Assembly (NCBI RefSeq): GCF_019392195.1
Contig: NZ_JAHXKI010000003.1
Span: 434,001 to 498,000, forward strand
Direction: 5' to 3'
DNA: 64,000 bases
Source of the DNA: Marinobacter sp. F4206
GTDB taxonomy: Bacteria; Pseudomonadota; Gammaproteobacteria; Pseudomonadales; Oleiphilaceae
In this document: one piece after another, positions 44,307-55,079 of the stretch
Layout of the letters: every line of letters begins with the position of its first letter
How positions within the stretch are numbered: the stretch's first letter is position 1
The notes under the pieces: generated by a model
Databases searched by the model: none
What the model saw: only the letters and a program-made list of their open reading frames with translations
What the model was told of the DNA's origin: nothing
Program-made: the position numbers and the translations under genes

Positions 44307-46691
44307 ATGTCTAACCCTAAGCATGATAAGGGCGAACATTACCTGACAACGCCAAAGGCGGAACCGTTCCTGGAACGCCTTATTTTTAACAACCGTGCGG
44401 TCATCCTGATCGCCTTTTTGCTGTTGACCATTTTTCTGGGCTACAACGCGGCCAGAATTCAGCCAGATGCCAGTTTTGAGCGGATGATCCCGCTTGAGCA
44501 CCCGTACATCATCAACATGCTCGATCACCGGGATGACCTCCAGAACCTCGGCAACTTTGTCCGTATTGCCGTTGAGGTGGAAGAAGGCGATATCTTCAGC
44601 GCCGAGTACATGGAGACCCTCAAACAGATCACTGATGAGGTGTTCTATCTGGACGGCGTTGACCGTTCGGGGCTCAAATCCATGTGGACGTCCAACGTCC
44701 GCTGGGTAGAGGTGACCGAGCAGGGGTTCCAAGGCGGTACTGTCATTCCCGATAACTATGACGGCTCTGAGACCAGCCTGGAACAGCTGCGCCAGAACGC
44801 GTTGCGTTCCAACGAAGTGGGGCGTCTGATCGCGGACAACTTCAAGTCCACCATCGTGTACGCGCCGCTCTACGAGAAGAATCCGGAAACCGGCCAGCCG
44901 CTCGACTATGGGGAGTTTTCCCGTCAGCTCGAGGAAAAGATTCGTCAGAAGTACGAAGCGCAAAACCCGAACGTCGAGATTCACATTGTCGGCTTTGCCA
45001 AGAAAGTGGGCGACCTGATTGAGGGCATCGGGTCAATCGCCTGGTTTGCGGGCATCACCATTGTGCTGACCACACTGCTGCTGTTCTGGTACTCCCGCTC
45101 CATCACCGGCACGCTGGTACCGGTGTTCACGTCGATTATCGCGGTGTTCTGGCAGCTTGGCGCACTGCGCCTGCTTGGGTATGGCCTGGATCCGTATTCG
45201 GTTCTGGTTCCTTTCCTGGTGTTTGCAATCGGGATCAGTCACGGGGTTCAGATCGTAAATGCCATGGCGGTAGAGGCGGCCAAAGGCTTTGATTCTGTTA
45301 CCGCTGCGCGCCTGGCATTCCGTGCCTTGTACATTCCGGGCATGCTGGCGCTGATTTCCGACGCCTTCGGCTTCCTGACGCTGTTCTTCATTGAAATTGA
45401 TGTGATCCGGGATCTGGCTGTCGCAGCCGGTATCGGTGTTGCCTTCGTCATCATCACTAACCTGGTGTTGCACGTCCTGATCATGTCCTACGTCGGCATT
45501 TCCAAGGGCGGTGTCCGTCATGTCCAGAACCACGGCGAAAAACAGGATCGCAAGTGGCGGGTCCTGTCGTATTTCTCCCATCCTGGCGTGGCCCCCATCT
45601 CACTGCTGATCGCGGTGATTGGTCTTGGGCTTGGCCTTTACTACAAGCAGGATCTGAAGGTAGGTGACCTGGATCGCGGTGCGCCCGAGTTGCGTGCAGA
45701 TTCCCGCTACAACAAGGACAATGCCTTCATCATTGATAACTATTCCACCAGTGCCGATGTACTCGTGGTGATGGTGAAAACGCCGGTTGAGCAGTGCACC
45801 CAGCATGATGTGCTGCGAGCCATGGACAGCCTCCAGTGGGAGTTGCAGAACACACCGGGCGTTCAGTCCTCCGCGTCATTGGCGGACGTCTCCAAGATCG
45901 TGACCAAGGCGTTGAACGAAGGTAACTGGAAGTGGTTCGAGATTTCCCGTAACCAGACCATCATCAATGCGTCTATCCGGAACGCCCCCTCGGGCCTGAT
46001 CAACACCGACTGCAGTCTCACGCCGGTGCTGGTGTTCCTGGAGGATCACAAGGCTGAAACGCTCCAGACCGTGGTAGAACGGGTGGAGGAGTTTGCGTCC
46101 AACAACAGCAACGAGGACCACACCTTCTTGCTGGCAGCGGGCAATGCGGGCGTTGAGGCGGCCACCAATGAGGTCATTTCCAGCGCCAAAGACAAGATGC
46201 TGATCATGGTCTACGGTGTGGTGAGTTTGCTGTGTCTGCTCACGTTCCGCTCTGTTCGCGCCGTGCTGTGTATCGTTGTCCCGCTGGGGCTGACCTCAGT
46301 CCTGTGTGAGGCGATCATGGCGGTGTCCGGTATCGGTATCAAGGTTGCGACCCTGCCGGTGATTGCTCTGGGTGTCGGTATTGGTGTGGACTACGGTATC
46401 TACATCTACAGCAAGCTTGAGAAGTTCCTGCTGGAAGGGAAGACCCTCCAGGATGCGTACTTCGAGACCCTGCGCTCAACCGGTAAGGCGGTAATGTTCA
46501 CCGGTGTAACCCTGGGTCTCGGCGTAGTGACCTGGATTTTCTCGCCGATCAAGTTCCAGGCCGATATGGGCTTCCTGCTGTTCTTCATGTTCCTCTGGAA
46601 CATGGTGGGAGCTATCTGGCTGTTGCCGGCCCTGGCGCGCTTCCTGCTGCGCCCGGACCGCATGCTGGCCAAGGCCCGCGCCTCGAAATAA
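44307..46691 (+). CDS. RND superfamily (MMPL/HpnN-type) exporter
   Basis: 794 residues with 12 membrane helices in two repeats: helix 1 at about 30-50, helices 2-6 at about 228-395, helix 7 near 432, helices 8-12 at about 630-785; two large periplasmic loops lie between. Phrases VLVPFLVFAIGISHGVQI and VIALGVGIGVDYGIYIYSK (the D-Y proton relay region) identify the MMPL/HpnN branch that exports lipids rather than drugs. No membrane-fusion or outer-membrane partner gene is nearby, so the DUF1329 and YCF48 proteins may replace them. A strong terminator follows. Confidence 0.92.
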   Translation: MSNPKHDKGEHYLTTPKAEPFLERLIFNNRAVILIAFLLLTIFLGYNAARIQPDASFERMIPLEHPYIINMLDHRDDLQNLGNFVRIAVEVEEGDIFSAEYMETLKQITDEVFYLDGVDRSGLKSMWTSNVRWVEVTEQGFQGGTVIPDNYDGSETSLEQLRQNALRSNEVGRLIADNFKSTIVYAPLYEKNPETGQPLDYGEFSRQLEEKIRQKYEAQNPNVEIHIVGFAKKVGDLIEGIGSIAWFAGITIVLTTLLLFWYSRSITGTLVPVFTSIIAVFWQLGALRLLGYGLDPYSVLVPFLVFAIGISHGVQIVNAMAVEAAKGFDSVTAARLAFRALYIPGMLALISDAFGFLTLFFIEIDVIRDLAVAAGIGVAFVIITNLVLHVLIMSYVGISKGGVRHVQNHGEKQDRKWRVLSYFSHPGVAPISLLIAVIGLGLGLYYKQDLKVGDLDRGAPELRADSRYNKDNAFIIDNYSTSADVLVVMVKTPVEQCTQHDVLRAMDSLQWELQNTPGVQSSASLADVSKIVTKALNEGNWKWFEISRNQTIINASIRNAPSGLINTDCSLTPVLVFLEDHKAETLQTVVERVEEFASNNSNEDHTFLLAAGNAGVEAATNEVISSAKDKMLIMVYGVVSLLCLLTFRSVRAVLCIVVPLGLTSVLCEAIMAVSGIGIKVATLPVIALGVGIGVDYGIYIYSKLEKFLLEGKTLQDAYFETLRSTGKAVMFTGVTLGLGVVTWIFSPIKFQADMGFLLFFMFLWNMVGAIWLLPALARFLLRPDRMLAKARASK

Positions 46692-46707
46692 GCCTTTCGG
46701 GGACCTG

Positions 46708-46736
46708 CAAAAAAGCCCGCTCTGCGGGCTTTTTTG
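46708..46736 (+). terminator. Rho-independent terminator after RND gene
   Basis: AAAAAAGCCCGC and GCGGGCTTTTTT form a perfect stem around TCT with a U-tract. It ends the DUF1329-YCF48-RND operon. Confidence 0.92.
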
Positions 46737-46876
46737 TTGTCTGGTCAAAAGGTTAGCCGGTAAAGTCGCACTTTATTTCTAATCTGAACTGGTCTATGTT
46801 CTAAGACGAACCACAAGCTTGTCTCCAGGAAACGACGGGCTTTTTACGACAACTATCAGAAGAAGGAAGAACTCAC

Positions 46877-47860
46877 ATGACACTGAAACTAAAGGTATCC
46901 GCGCTCGCCGCTGCCGCTGCAGTCAGCTTTGGCGCCGCGTCAACTTCTGTGTCGGCTCAAGAGCAGCGTTTTGTGACCATTGGCACGGGTGGTGTGACAG
47001 GCGTTTATTATCCGGCAGGTGGTGCGATCTGCCGTCTGGTCAATATGGACCGGAAAGAACACGGTATTCGATGTTCAGTCGAGAGCACCGGTGGCTCAGT
47101 ATACAACCTGAACGCGATTCGTCAGGGTGAGCTGGATCTCGCGGTGGCCCAATCAGACTGGCAGTACCATGCCTACAACGGCACCAGCCAGTTCGAGGAC
47201 GACGGTGCCAACAAGGACTTGCGTGCGGTCTTTTCCCTGCACCCGGAGCCATTCACCGTGGTTGCCAGCAAGGGTTCCGGAATCACCACCTTTGAGGATC
47301 TCGAAGGCAAGCGGGTTTCTGTGGGTAACCCCGGTTCTGGTCAGCGCGCCACCGCCGAGGTGCTGATGGATGAAATGGGCTGGACCATGGACAAATTCTC
47401 CCTGGCAGCCGAGCTCAAGGCTGCCGAACAGTCCCAGGCTCTGTGCGATGGCAACATCGATGCGTTTTTCTACACCGTCGGCCATCCTTCCGGCTCGATC
47501 AAAGAGGCGACCACCTCCTGTGACAGCGTTCTGGTCAACGTTGAGAACGATGCCACCGCGAAGCTGATTTCCGACAACCCGTATTACCGCGAAGCCACCA
47601 TTCCGGGCGGCATGTACCGTGGTAGTGACGAAGATGTGACCACCTTCGGTGTGGCGGCCACGTTCGTATCGTCCACCGACGTGCCGGACGAGGTCGTTTA
47701 TGAAGTGGTCAAGGCGGTGTTCGAGAACTTTGACAGCTTCAAGCGTCTGCACCCGGCCTTCGCCAACCTGCAGAAAGAGGAAATGGTATCCGATGCTTTG
47801 AGTGCGCCCCTGCACCCAGGCGCTGCGAAGTACTACAAGGAAGCTGGTCTGATCGACTGA
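46877..47860 (+). CDS. TAXI family TRAP solute-binding protein
   Basis: 327 residues with a signal peptide (1-28, ending SVSAQE). The opening [20 protein letters not shown] and the segment [35 protein letters not shown], and [15 protein letters not shown] are the TAXI-TRAP receptor pattern. It is the periplasmic receptor for the fused permease encoded next. Members bind carboxylates such as glutamate or 2-oxoacids; the ligand here is unknown. ATG follows GAAGGAAG. Confidence 0.93.
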   Translation: MTLKLKVSALAAAAAVSFGAASTSVSAQEQRFVTIGTGGVTGVYYPAGGAICRLVNMDRKEHGIRCSVESTGGSVYNLNAIRQGELDLAVAQSDWQYHAYNGTSQFEDDGANKDLRAVFSLHPEPFTVVASKGSGITTFEDLEGKRVSVGNPGSGQRATAEVLMDEMGWTMDKFSLAAELKAAEQSQALCDGNIDAFFYTVGHPSGSIKEATTSCDSVLVNVENDATAKLISDNPYYREATIPGGMYRGSDEDVTTFGVAATFVSSTDVPDEVVYEVVKAVFENFDSFKRLHPAFANLQKEEMVSDALSAPLHPGAAKYYKEAGLID

Positions 47861-47877
47861 TCGATAACCGTTCCTGT

Positions 47878-47908
47878 ATGGCTGCTGGTGATCCCTGCCA
47901 GCGGCCAT
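47878..47908 (+). other. Intercistronic hairpin between TRAP genes
   Basis: ATGGCTGCTGG (47878-47888) pairs fully with CCAGCGGCCAT (47898-47908) with one wobble pair and a 9-nt loop. No U-tract follows, so it is not a terminator. Hairpins at this place typically protect the receptor mRNA and give more receptor than permease. Confidence 0.6.
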
Positions 47909-47945
47909 CACTGACCCTCCCGTTTTCCTCCGACAGGATTCAGCT

Positions 47946-50546
47946 ATGAGCAATAGCGACCCGAGAGCCGGGAATGATGTCGACAAGCAGAAGGTCGAGG
48001 AGTTTCTTCAGACCGAATCCGGTGGAAGAGCCACGACTGGCACAGCTGCTGTTATTCTTTTTGTCGTCCCTCTGCTCTGGTCTCTTTTTCAGCTATGGAT
48101 AGCATCACCGCTACCGTACATTTTCGAAATCGGCGTCTTTAATTCCACGGAGTCGCGTTCGATTCACCTGGCTTTTGCCGCGTTTTTGGCTTTTGCCGCC
48201 TTTCCGATGATTCGCGGCAAGCACGCCAACCATGTCCCGATTTACGACTGGATTCTTGCGCTTGCGGCGGCGTTTGCTGCGTCGTATCTCTATATCTTCT
48301 ACGATCAGCTCGCGACGCGCCCAGGCGCACCCAATACCCAGGATATGGTCGTTGCCCTGGGCGGGCTTGTTCTGCTACTTGAGGCCACGCGGCGTTCGCT
48401 GGGTCTGCCCCTTACCATCGTTGCCGGGGTCTTCATTATTTACTCCCTCGCCGGCCCCTATATGCCCGACGTTATTTCCCATAAGGGTGCAAGCCTGAGC
48501 AAGCTGGCGTCACACCAGTGGCTTGGTACTGAAGGGGTGTTTGGCGTTGCGCTGGGGGTTTCAACCAGCTTCGTCTTTCTGTTTGTCCTGTTTGGCGCCT
48601 TGCTTGAGCGCGCCGGGGCAGGGAACTATTTCATCAAGGTGGCATATGCGCTACTTGGTCATATGCGCGGGGGGCCGGCCAAGGCCGCGGTGGTATCCAG
48701 TGGCCTCAGTGGGGTGATTTCCGGCTCTTCCATTGCCAACGTGGTGACCACTGGCACCTTTACCATTCCGCTGATGAAGCGGGTGGGTTTCCCGGCTACG
48801 AAGGCCGGTGCCGTCGAAGTTGCTGCCTCCACCAACGGTCAGCTGACTCCGCCCATCATGGGCGCCGCCGCGTTTCTGATGGTCGAGTACGTGGGTATTT
48901 CCTACCTCGAAGTCATCAAGCACGCGATTCTGCCCGCGATGATTTCCTACGTGGCTCTCATCTATATCGTCCATCTCGAGGCCTGCAAGCTCAACATGAA
49001 GGGTATCGAGCGCCTCGATCGGCCCACGCTGGCCCAGCGCATGCTCAACTGGGTCGTGATACTGCTGGGGCTGAGCATCCTTACGCTTGTTGTGTATTAC
49101 GGCATCGGTTGGATGAAAGACTGGTTGGGTGGCGCCGCCATGTGGGTGCTCGCACCCTTGCTGCTGGCGGTCTACGTTGGTCTGGTTGGCTATGCAACCC
49201 GTTTCCCCGCGCTGGAGGAGGATGATCCCGAGAAGGCGATGGACGAATTGCCGCCAGTTGGCCCCACGGTTAAGACCGGGCTCTATTTTCTGTTGCCGGT
49301 GGTGGTTCTGGTCTGGTGTCTGACCGTTGAGCGGTTTTCTCCGCAGTTGTCTGCATTCTGGGCAACCGTGTTCATGATCTTCATTGTCATTACCCAGGGC
49401 CCGCTGAAGGCGTTTTTCCACAAGCGTGGCAACTATGGCGCACAGCTGAAGCAGGGGGGCATCGACCTGGCCCATTCGCTGGTGACCGGCGCTCGCAACA
49501 TGGTGGGAATCGGGGTGGCAACCGCCACCGCGGGCATTGTCGTGGGTACCGTTACCCTGACCGGCATCGGGCTTGTAATGACCCAGTTTGTGGAGTTCAT
49601 TTCCGGCGGTAACCTGCTGCTGATGCTGATCTTCACTGCCATCATCAGTCTGATTCTGGGGATGGGGTTGCCGACAACGGCCAACTACATAGTGGTGTCG
49701 ACCCTGATGGCGCCGGTTATTGTTACATTGGGCGCGGAAAACGGCCTGCTGGTGCCGCTTATCGCGGTGCACCTGTTCGTATTCTATTTCGGGATACTGG
49801 CGGACGATACGCCGCCCGTGGGGTTGGCCGCGTACGCCGCGGCCGCGATTTCGGGGGCCGATCCGATACGAACGGGTGTGCAGGGTTTCACCTACGATAT
49901 CCGGACCGCCATCCTGCCGTTCATGTTCATCTTCAATACCCAGTTGTTGCTGATCGGGCTGACGGGTTGGTTTGACTTGCTGGTGACGATCTTCAGCGCC
50001 GTAACGGCGATGCTGGTGTTCTCGGCGGCCACCCAGGGTTTCTGGTTCACCAAGACCCGCTGGTGGGAGACTATTCTGTTGCTGCTGATCACGTTCACGC
50101 TGTTCCGGCCCGGTTTCTGGTGGGACATGGTCTATCCGCCGACCGAGAACCGTCCCGGGGCGGAAGTCCTTGAATACGTCGATGAGGTGCCGGCAGGCGA
50201 GCCCATCATCGTCCAGGCTTCCGGGATGTCCATCGATGGCGAGGAGGTGTCGAAATACCTCAGACTGCCCCTACCTGAGGCGGAGACACCGGCCCAGCGA
50301 CTGGCCGAGGCGGGGCTGGAAGTGTCGCCCCAGGGTGAGCAGATGGTTGTCGACTTCGTCAGCTTTGGCAGTATCGCGGAGCAGGCGGGTATCAGCTTCG
50401 GTTGGAGCATAGACGCGGTGCAGGTTCAGAAAGAACGTCCGCCGAAGGAGCTGATGTTTATTCCGGCCCTGATACTGCTGGCGCTACTCGCCTTCGGGCA
50501 GCTTCGACGGCGGGCCCGCGAGGGAGCACAGCCGAAGTCGGCCTGA
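47946..50546 (+). CDS. TRAP transporter fused permease (DctQM type), DUF3394 tail
   Basis: 866 residues. A 4TM DctQ-like N-terminal part (about 30-175) fused to a 12TM DctM-like part (about 190-680) with GVISGSSIANVVTTGTFTIPLMK, the substrate and Na+ region TNGQLTPPIMGAAAF, and ILGMGLPTTANYI. The C-terminus carries the DUF3394 segment (GFTYDIRTAILPFMFIFN) and a soluble PDZ-like tail (about 730-840) ending in one more helix. Sodium-driven import of an organic acid is expected, as for TAXI-TRAP systems. Confidence 0.94.
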   Translation: MSNSDPRAGNDVDKQKVEEFLQTESGGRATTGTAAVILFVVPLLWSLFQLWIASPLPYIFEIGVFNSTESRSIHLAFAAFLAFAAFPMIRGKHANHVPIYDWILALAAAFAASYLYIFYDQLATRPGAPNTQDMVVALGGLVLLLEATRRSLGLPLTIVAGVFIIYSLAGPYMPDVISHKGASLSKLASHQWLGTEGVFGVALGVSTSFVFLFVLFGALLERAGAGNYFIKVAYALLGHMRGGPAKAAVVSSGLSGVISGSSIANVVTTGTFTIPLMKRVGFPATKAGAVEVAASTNGQLTPPIMGAAAFLMVEYVGISYLEVIKHAILPAMISYVALIYIVHLEACKLNMKGIERLDRPTLAQRMLNWVVILLGLSILTLVVYYGIGWMKDWLGGAAMWVLAPLLLAVYVGLVGYATRFPALEEDDPEKAMDELPPVGPTVKTGLYFLLPVVVLVWCLTVERFSPQLSAFWATVFMIFIVITQGPLKAFFHKRGNYGAQLKQGGIDLAHSLVTGARNMVGIGVATATAGIVVGTVTLTGIGLVMTQFVEFISGGNLLLMLIFTAIISLILGMGLPTTANYIVVSTLMAPVIVTLGAENGLLVPLIAVHLFVFYFGILADDTPPVGLAAYAAAAISGADPIRTGVQGFTYDIRTAILPFMFIFNTQLLLIGLTGWFDLLVTIFSAVTAMLVFSAATQGFWFTKTRWWETILLLLITFTLFRPGFWWDMVYPPTENRPGAEVLEYVDEVPAGEPIIVQASGMSIDGEEVSKYLRLPLPEAETPAQRLAEAGLEVSPQGEQMVVDFVSFGSIAEQAGISFGWSIDAVQVQKERPPKELMFIPALILLALLAFGQLRRRAREGAQPKSA

Positions 50547-50571
50547 CGCTGTTTAAGCCAGTCTGATCCGT

Positions 50572-50603
50572 AAAAACCCGGCATTAACCTGCCGGGTTTT
50601 TTT
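50572..50603 (+). terminator. Rho-independent terminator after TRAP operon
   Basis: CCCGGC and GCCGGG arms with flanking A5 and T7 tracts around an 8-nt loop. Ends the TAXI-TRAP operon. Confidence 0.92.
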
Positions 50604-50660
50604 CTGTTAGACTCGCGGTCGAATCGGCCCGCGGTTTGTGTCGTGGAACGCCGTCATCAC

Positions 50661-50681
50661 GTGATCTCTGGTATAGATCAC
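50661..50681 (+). promoter_or_regulatory. thrS leader hairpin
   Basis: GTGATC and GATCAC form 6-bp arms around a 9-nt loop, 27 nt upstream of the thrS start. It may be a translational operator of the kind known for E. coli thrS, but I see no convincing anticodon mimic. Confidence 0.35.
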
Positions 50682-50708
50682 CGCTGAGTAACCAACTGGA
50701 GTTTTTTC

Positions 50709-52634
50709 ATGCCCGTCGTAACCTTGCCGGATGGCAGCCATCGCAGTTTTGCAGAACCCGTATCCGTTCATGACGTCGCCGCCGACATTGGCGCTGGTCT
50801 GGCCAAGGCCGCACTGGCCGGCCGAGTGAATGGCAAGCTGGTAGACACCAGCTACCGCATTGAAGACGACACCGATCTCGCGATCATCACTGATCGTGAC
50901 GAGGACGGCGTCGATATCATCCGTCACTCAACGGCCCATCTTCTGGCAATGGCAGTGAAAGAGCTGTTCCCTTCGGCGCAGGTAACCATTGGCCCTGTCG
51001 TCGATAACGGCTTTTATTACGACTTCAAATTCGATCGCCCGTTTACCAACGAGGATCTGGAGCGGATCGAAAAACGCATGGAAGAACTGTCCAAGCAGGA
51101 TATTCCGGTTTCCCGTTCCGTGCTGTCCCGGGATGAGGCGGTGAAGCTGTTCGACGAAATGGGCGAAGAGTATAAAGTCCGTATCATCGAGGACATTCCG
51201 GGCAACGAGGACCTTTCCTTCTACCGCCAGGGTGATTTCATTGACCTGTGCCGGGGCCCGCATGTGCCCAGCACCGGCAAGCTCAAGGCGTTCAAGCTGA
51301 CCAAGGTGGCGGGTGCGTACTGGCGCGGCGATACCAGCAATGAGCAACTGCAGCGCGTCTACGGGACCGCCTGGGGCAACAAGAAGGACCTCAAGGCCTA
51401 TCTGCACCGCCTGGAGGAGGCCGAGAAGCGTGATCACCGCAAGATTGGCAAAAAGCTGAACCTGTTCCATATGCAGGAAGAGGCCCCCGGCATGGTGTTC
51501 TGGCATCCCGACGGCTGGTCGGTTTACCAGGAGATCGAACAGTACATGCGGGACATGCTGCACAGGCATGGCTACCAGGAGATCAAGACGCCCCAAGTGG
51601 TTTCCCGTGCCCTGTGGGAGAAGTCCGGTCACTGGGACAAGTTCCACGACGACATGTTTACCACCGAGTCGGAGAAGCACGACTACGCCATCAAGCCAAT
51701 GAACTGTCCGTGTCATATCCAGGTCTTCAATCAGGGTCTGAAAAGTTACAAGGATTTGCCGTTGCGGCTGGCGGAGTTTGGGTCGTGTCACCGGAACGAA
51801 GCGTCCGGCGCACTGCATGGTCTGATGCGGGTGCGTGGCTTTACCCAGGACGATGCGCATATTTTCTGTGAAGAAGATGCGATTCAGGAAGAGGTGTCCC
51901 GCTTCATTGATCTGCTGCACGATGTTTACAAGGATTTCGGCTTCGATCAGATCCTGTACAAGCTCTCGACCCGCCCGGAGAAGCGCGTTGGGTCCGACGA
52001 AGTATGGGACAAGTCCGAGGCTGCACTGGAAGAAGCCCTGAACCGGGAGGGTGTTGACTGGGAGCTACTGCCAGGTGAGGGTGCTTTCTATGGCCCGAAA
52101 ATCGAATTTTCGCTGAAAGACTGCATCGGTCGGGTCTGGCAATGCGGTACCATTCAGGTAGATTTTTCAATGCCGGGCCGTCTCGGCGCACAGTATGTCG
52201 CCGATAATTCCGAGCGCAAAACACCAGTCATGCTGCATCGGGCGGTACTCGGCTCGTTTGAGCGTTTCATCGGTATTCTGATCGAAGAATACGAAGGCGC
52301 GTTCCCGACCTGGCTGGCGCCGACCCAGGTTGCCATACTCAATATCACCGATAATCAGCGTGAATATTGTCAGAATCTGGCGAAAAAGTTGGATTCTTTG
52401 GGCTATAGGGTTAATGCTGACTTGAGAAACGAGAAGATCGGCTTTAAAATCCGCGAGCATACTCTTAACAAGGTTCCCTATCTTGTCGTTGTCGGCGACA
52501 AAGAAATCGACAACAACGCCGTTGCGGTGAGAACCCGTAAAGGCGAAGATTTGGGGACACTATCGCTTGAAGCGTTTGAGCAGCTTTTACAGGAAGATGT
52601 TGAACGCAAGGGCAAAACAAAGACGGAGATCTAA
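50709..52634 (+). CDS. thrS: Threonyl-tRNA synthetase
   Basis: 641 residues, standard length. Attaches Thr to tRNA-Thr. TGS domain (1-62), editing domain with HxxxH (H73, H77), class II catalytic core with zinc Cys in MNCPCHIQ, motif 2 ([21 protein letters not shown]) and motif 3 ([17 protein letters not shown]), then a C-terminal anticodon-binding domain ([20 protein letters not shown]). First gene of the translation operon; its stop is 2 nt before infC. Confidence 0.98.
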   Translation: MPVVTLPDGSHRSFAEPVSVHDVAADIGAGLAKAALAGRVNGKLVDTSYRIEDDTDLAIITDRDEDGVDIIRHSTAHLLAMAVKELFPSAQVTIGPVVDNGFYYDFKFDRPFTNEDLERIEKRMEELSKQDIPVSRSVLSRDEAVKLFDEMGEEYKVRIIEDIPGNEDLSFYRQGDFIDLCRGPHVPSTGKLKAFKLTKVAGAYWRGDTSNEQLQRVYGTAWGNKKDLKAYLHRLEEAEKRDHRKIGKKLNLFHMQEEAPGMVFWHPDGWSVYQEIEQYMRDMLHRHGYQEIKTPQVVSRALWEKSGHWDKFHDDMFTTESEKHDYAIKPMNCPCHIQVFNQGLKSYKDLPLRLAEFGSCHRNEASGALHGLMRVRGFTQDDAHIFCEEDAIQEEVSRFIDLLHDVYKDFGFDQILYKLSTRPEKRVGSDEVWDKSEAALEEALNREGVDWELLPGEGAFYGPKIEFSLKDCIGRVWQCGTIQVDFSMPGRLGAQYVADNSERKTPVMLHRAVLGSFERFIGILIEEYEGAFPTWLAPTQVAILNITDNQREYCQNLAKKLDSLGYRVNADLRNEKIGFKIREHTLNKVPYLVVVGDKEIDNNAVAVRTRKGEDLGTLSLEAFEQLLQEDVERKGKTKTEI

Positions 52635-52636
52635 TT

Positions 52637-53176
52637 ATTAAACAGCGAGCGAATCGGGGTGGGCGTACACCAAAGGCGCCGATCAATGAGAATATTGACG
52701 CAACCGAAGTCCGACTGATTGACGCAGAAGGCAATCAGGTCGGTGTAGTACCAATTGAGGATGCCTTAAAGCAAGCGGAAGAGGCATCGCTTGACCTGGT
52801 CCAGGTTACGGATTCCGATCCGATCGTCTGTAAGATAATGGACTACGGCAAGAAAATCTTCGACGAGAAGAAGGCCAAGGCGGCTGCCAAGAAGAAACAG
52901 AAGCAGACGCAGGTCAAAGAGCTTAAGTTCCGACCAGGAACTGAAGAAGGGGATTATCAGGTCAAACTACGCAACCTGGTACGTTTCCTTGAAAACGGGG
53001 ACCGCGGCAAAATCACTATTCGCTTCCGTGGGCGTGAGATGGCACACCAGGAAATTGGTATGAAGCTCATGTCCCGCATCGAGACGGATATTGAGGAGCT
53101 TGCAACGGTTGAGATGCGGCCGAAAATGGAAGGCCGGCAGATGACCATGATTGTGGCGCCCCGAAAAAAGAAGTGA
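52637..53176 (+). CDS. infC: Translation initiation factor IF-3 (AUU start)
   Basis: 179 residues from an ATT start at 52637, with GGAG 8 nt upstream. Protein begins [15 protein letters not shown], followed by the conserved INENI and [13 protein letters not shown] of the N-domain, a helical linker ([12 protein letters not shown]) and the C-domain with [19 protein letters not shown]. The rare AUU start is the classic feature by which IF-3 lowers its own synthesis. A start at the internal ATG (52838) would delete the N-domain. It starts 2 nt after thrS. Confidence 0.96.
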   Translation: MKQRANRGGRTPKAPINENIDATEVRLIDAEGNQVGVVPIEDALKQAEEASLDLVQVTDSDPIVCKIMDYGKKIFDEKKAKAAAKKKQKQTQVKELKFRPGTEEGDYQVKLRNLVRFLENGDRGKITIRFRGREMAHQEIGMKLMSRIETDIEELATVEMRPKMEGRQMTMIVAPRKKK

Positions 53177-53192
53177 ACCTGATCGGGTGATG

Positions 53193-53214
53193 ATCCCCCG
53201 CGCTTGCGGGGGAT
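53193..53214 (+). terminator. Hairpin between infC and rpmI
   Basis: ATCCCCCGC and GCGGGGGAT make a perfect 9-bp stem around GCTT. Only TT-G-T follows, so it may be a partial terminator or part of the rpmI-rplT leader structure. Confidence 0.6.
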
Positions 53215-53270
53215 TTGTCGTTCAGGGGCACATTTGTTGTTCTTAAAAATAGAATGCGGAGTTTTAAAAA

Positions 53271-53462
53271 ATGCCTAAGATGAAAACCAAAAGCGGAGCC
53301 ACGAAACGGTTCAAGAAAACCGCCACTGGCTTCAAGCACAAGCAGTCCTTCACCAGTCATATCTTGACCAAGAAGAGCCCCAAGCGTAAGCGTCAGCTCC
53401 GTGGTACCAAGCTGATTGCCAAGTCTGATGTGGCTTCCATCAAGCGTATGACCGCGGGCTAA
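53271..53462 (+). CDS. rpmI: Ribosomal protein bL35
   Basis: 63 residues, full length. [18 protein letters not shown] opening, highly basic, with the [17 protein letters not shown] signature. Component of the 50S subunit. It sits between infC and rplT as in other Gammaproteobacteria; translation of both is typically controlled by L20 binding to this leader. Confidence 0.97.
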   Translation: MPKMKTKSGATKRFKKTATGFKHKQSFTSHILTKKSPKRKRQLRGTKLIAKSDVASIKRMTAG

Positions 53463-53514
53463 ACAGCACGCGAATCATTCCTGCAAAGGTTTATTAAGGT
53501 AGAAGGATTAAGAT

Positions 53515-53868
53515 ATGGCTCGTGTAAAACGTGGTGTGGTTGCACGCCGTCGTCACAAAAAGATTCTCAATCAGGCCAAAGGTTACTACGGTGCTCGTAG
53601 CCGTGTATTCCGTGTAGCCAAGCAAGCGGTTATCAAGGCCGGTCAGTATGCTTACCGTGACCGTCGTAACCGTAAGCGTGCTTTCCGCGCTCTGTGGATT
53701 GCTCGTATTAACGCTGGTGCCCGCGCTAACGGACTGTCCTACAGCCGTCTGATCGCTGGCCTGAAAAAGGCTAACGTTGAAATCGATCGCAAGGTTCTGG
53801 CCGATCTGGCCATGAACGAGCAGCAGGCGTTTGCCGCTGTTGTCGAGAAAGCCAAAGCGTCCCTGTGA
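53515..53868 (+). CDS. rplT: Ribosomal protein bL20
   Basis: 117 residues. [18 protein letters not shown] opening, [19 protein letters not shown] and [20 protein letters not shown] are standard. 50S assembly protein and usual repressor of the rpmI-rplT message. A strong hairpin terminator lies 68 nt after the stop, before pheS. Confidence 0.98.
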   Translation: MARVKRGVVARRRHKKILNQAKGYYGARSRVFRVAKQAVIKAGQYAYRDRRNRKRAFRALWIARINAGARANGLSYSRLIAGLKKANVEIDRKVLADLAMNEQQAFAAVVEKAKASL

Positions 53869-53935
53869 TCGCTTAAGCTCTTCATCGATTGCTGATCGAT
53901 CCGGGCGTCTCATGTCATCATGAAGGCGCCTTCTG

Positions 53936-53967
53936 ATAGGGGAAGGGCACGCTCTTCCCCTATTTTT
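53936..53967 (+). terminator. Terminator/attenuator between rplT and pheS
   Basis: ATAGGGGAAG and CTTCCCCTAT form a perfect 10-bp stem around an 8-nt loop followed by TTTTG. It lies 51 nt before pheS. In E. coli pheST is attenuated by a Phe-rich leader peptide; no Phe-codon run is visible here, so either readthrough or another control feeds pheST. Confidence 0.85.
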
Positions 53968-53987
53968 GTTTTAAGAATTCGTATTAG

Positions 53988-55016
<1,029 letters not shown>

Positions 55017-55079
55017 TCCGACGTTTCACGGCATTCAAATCAACAGGCGAAACCGCATCAGGACTACAAGGCAATAACC

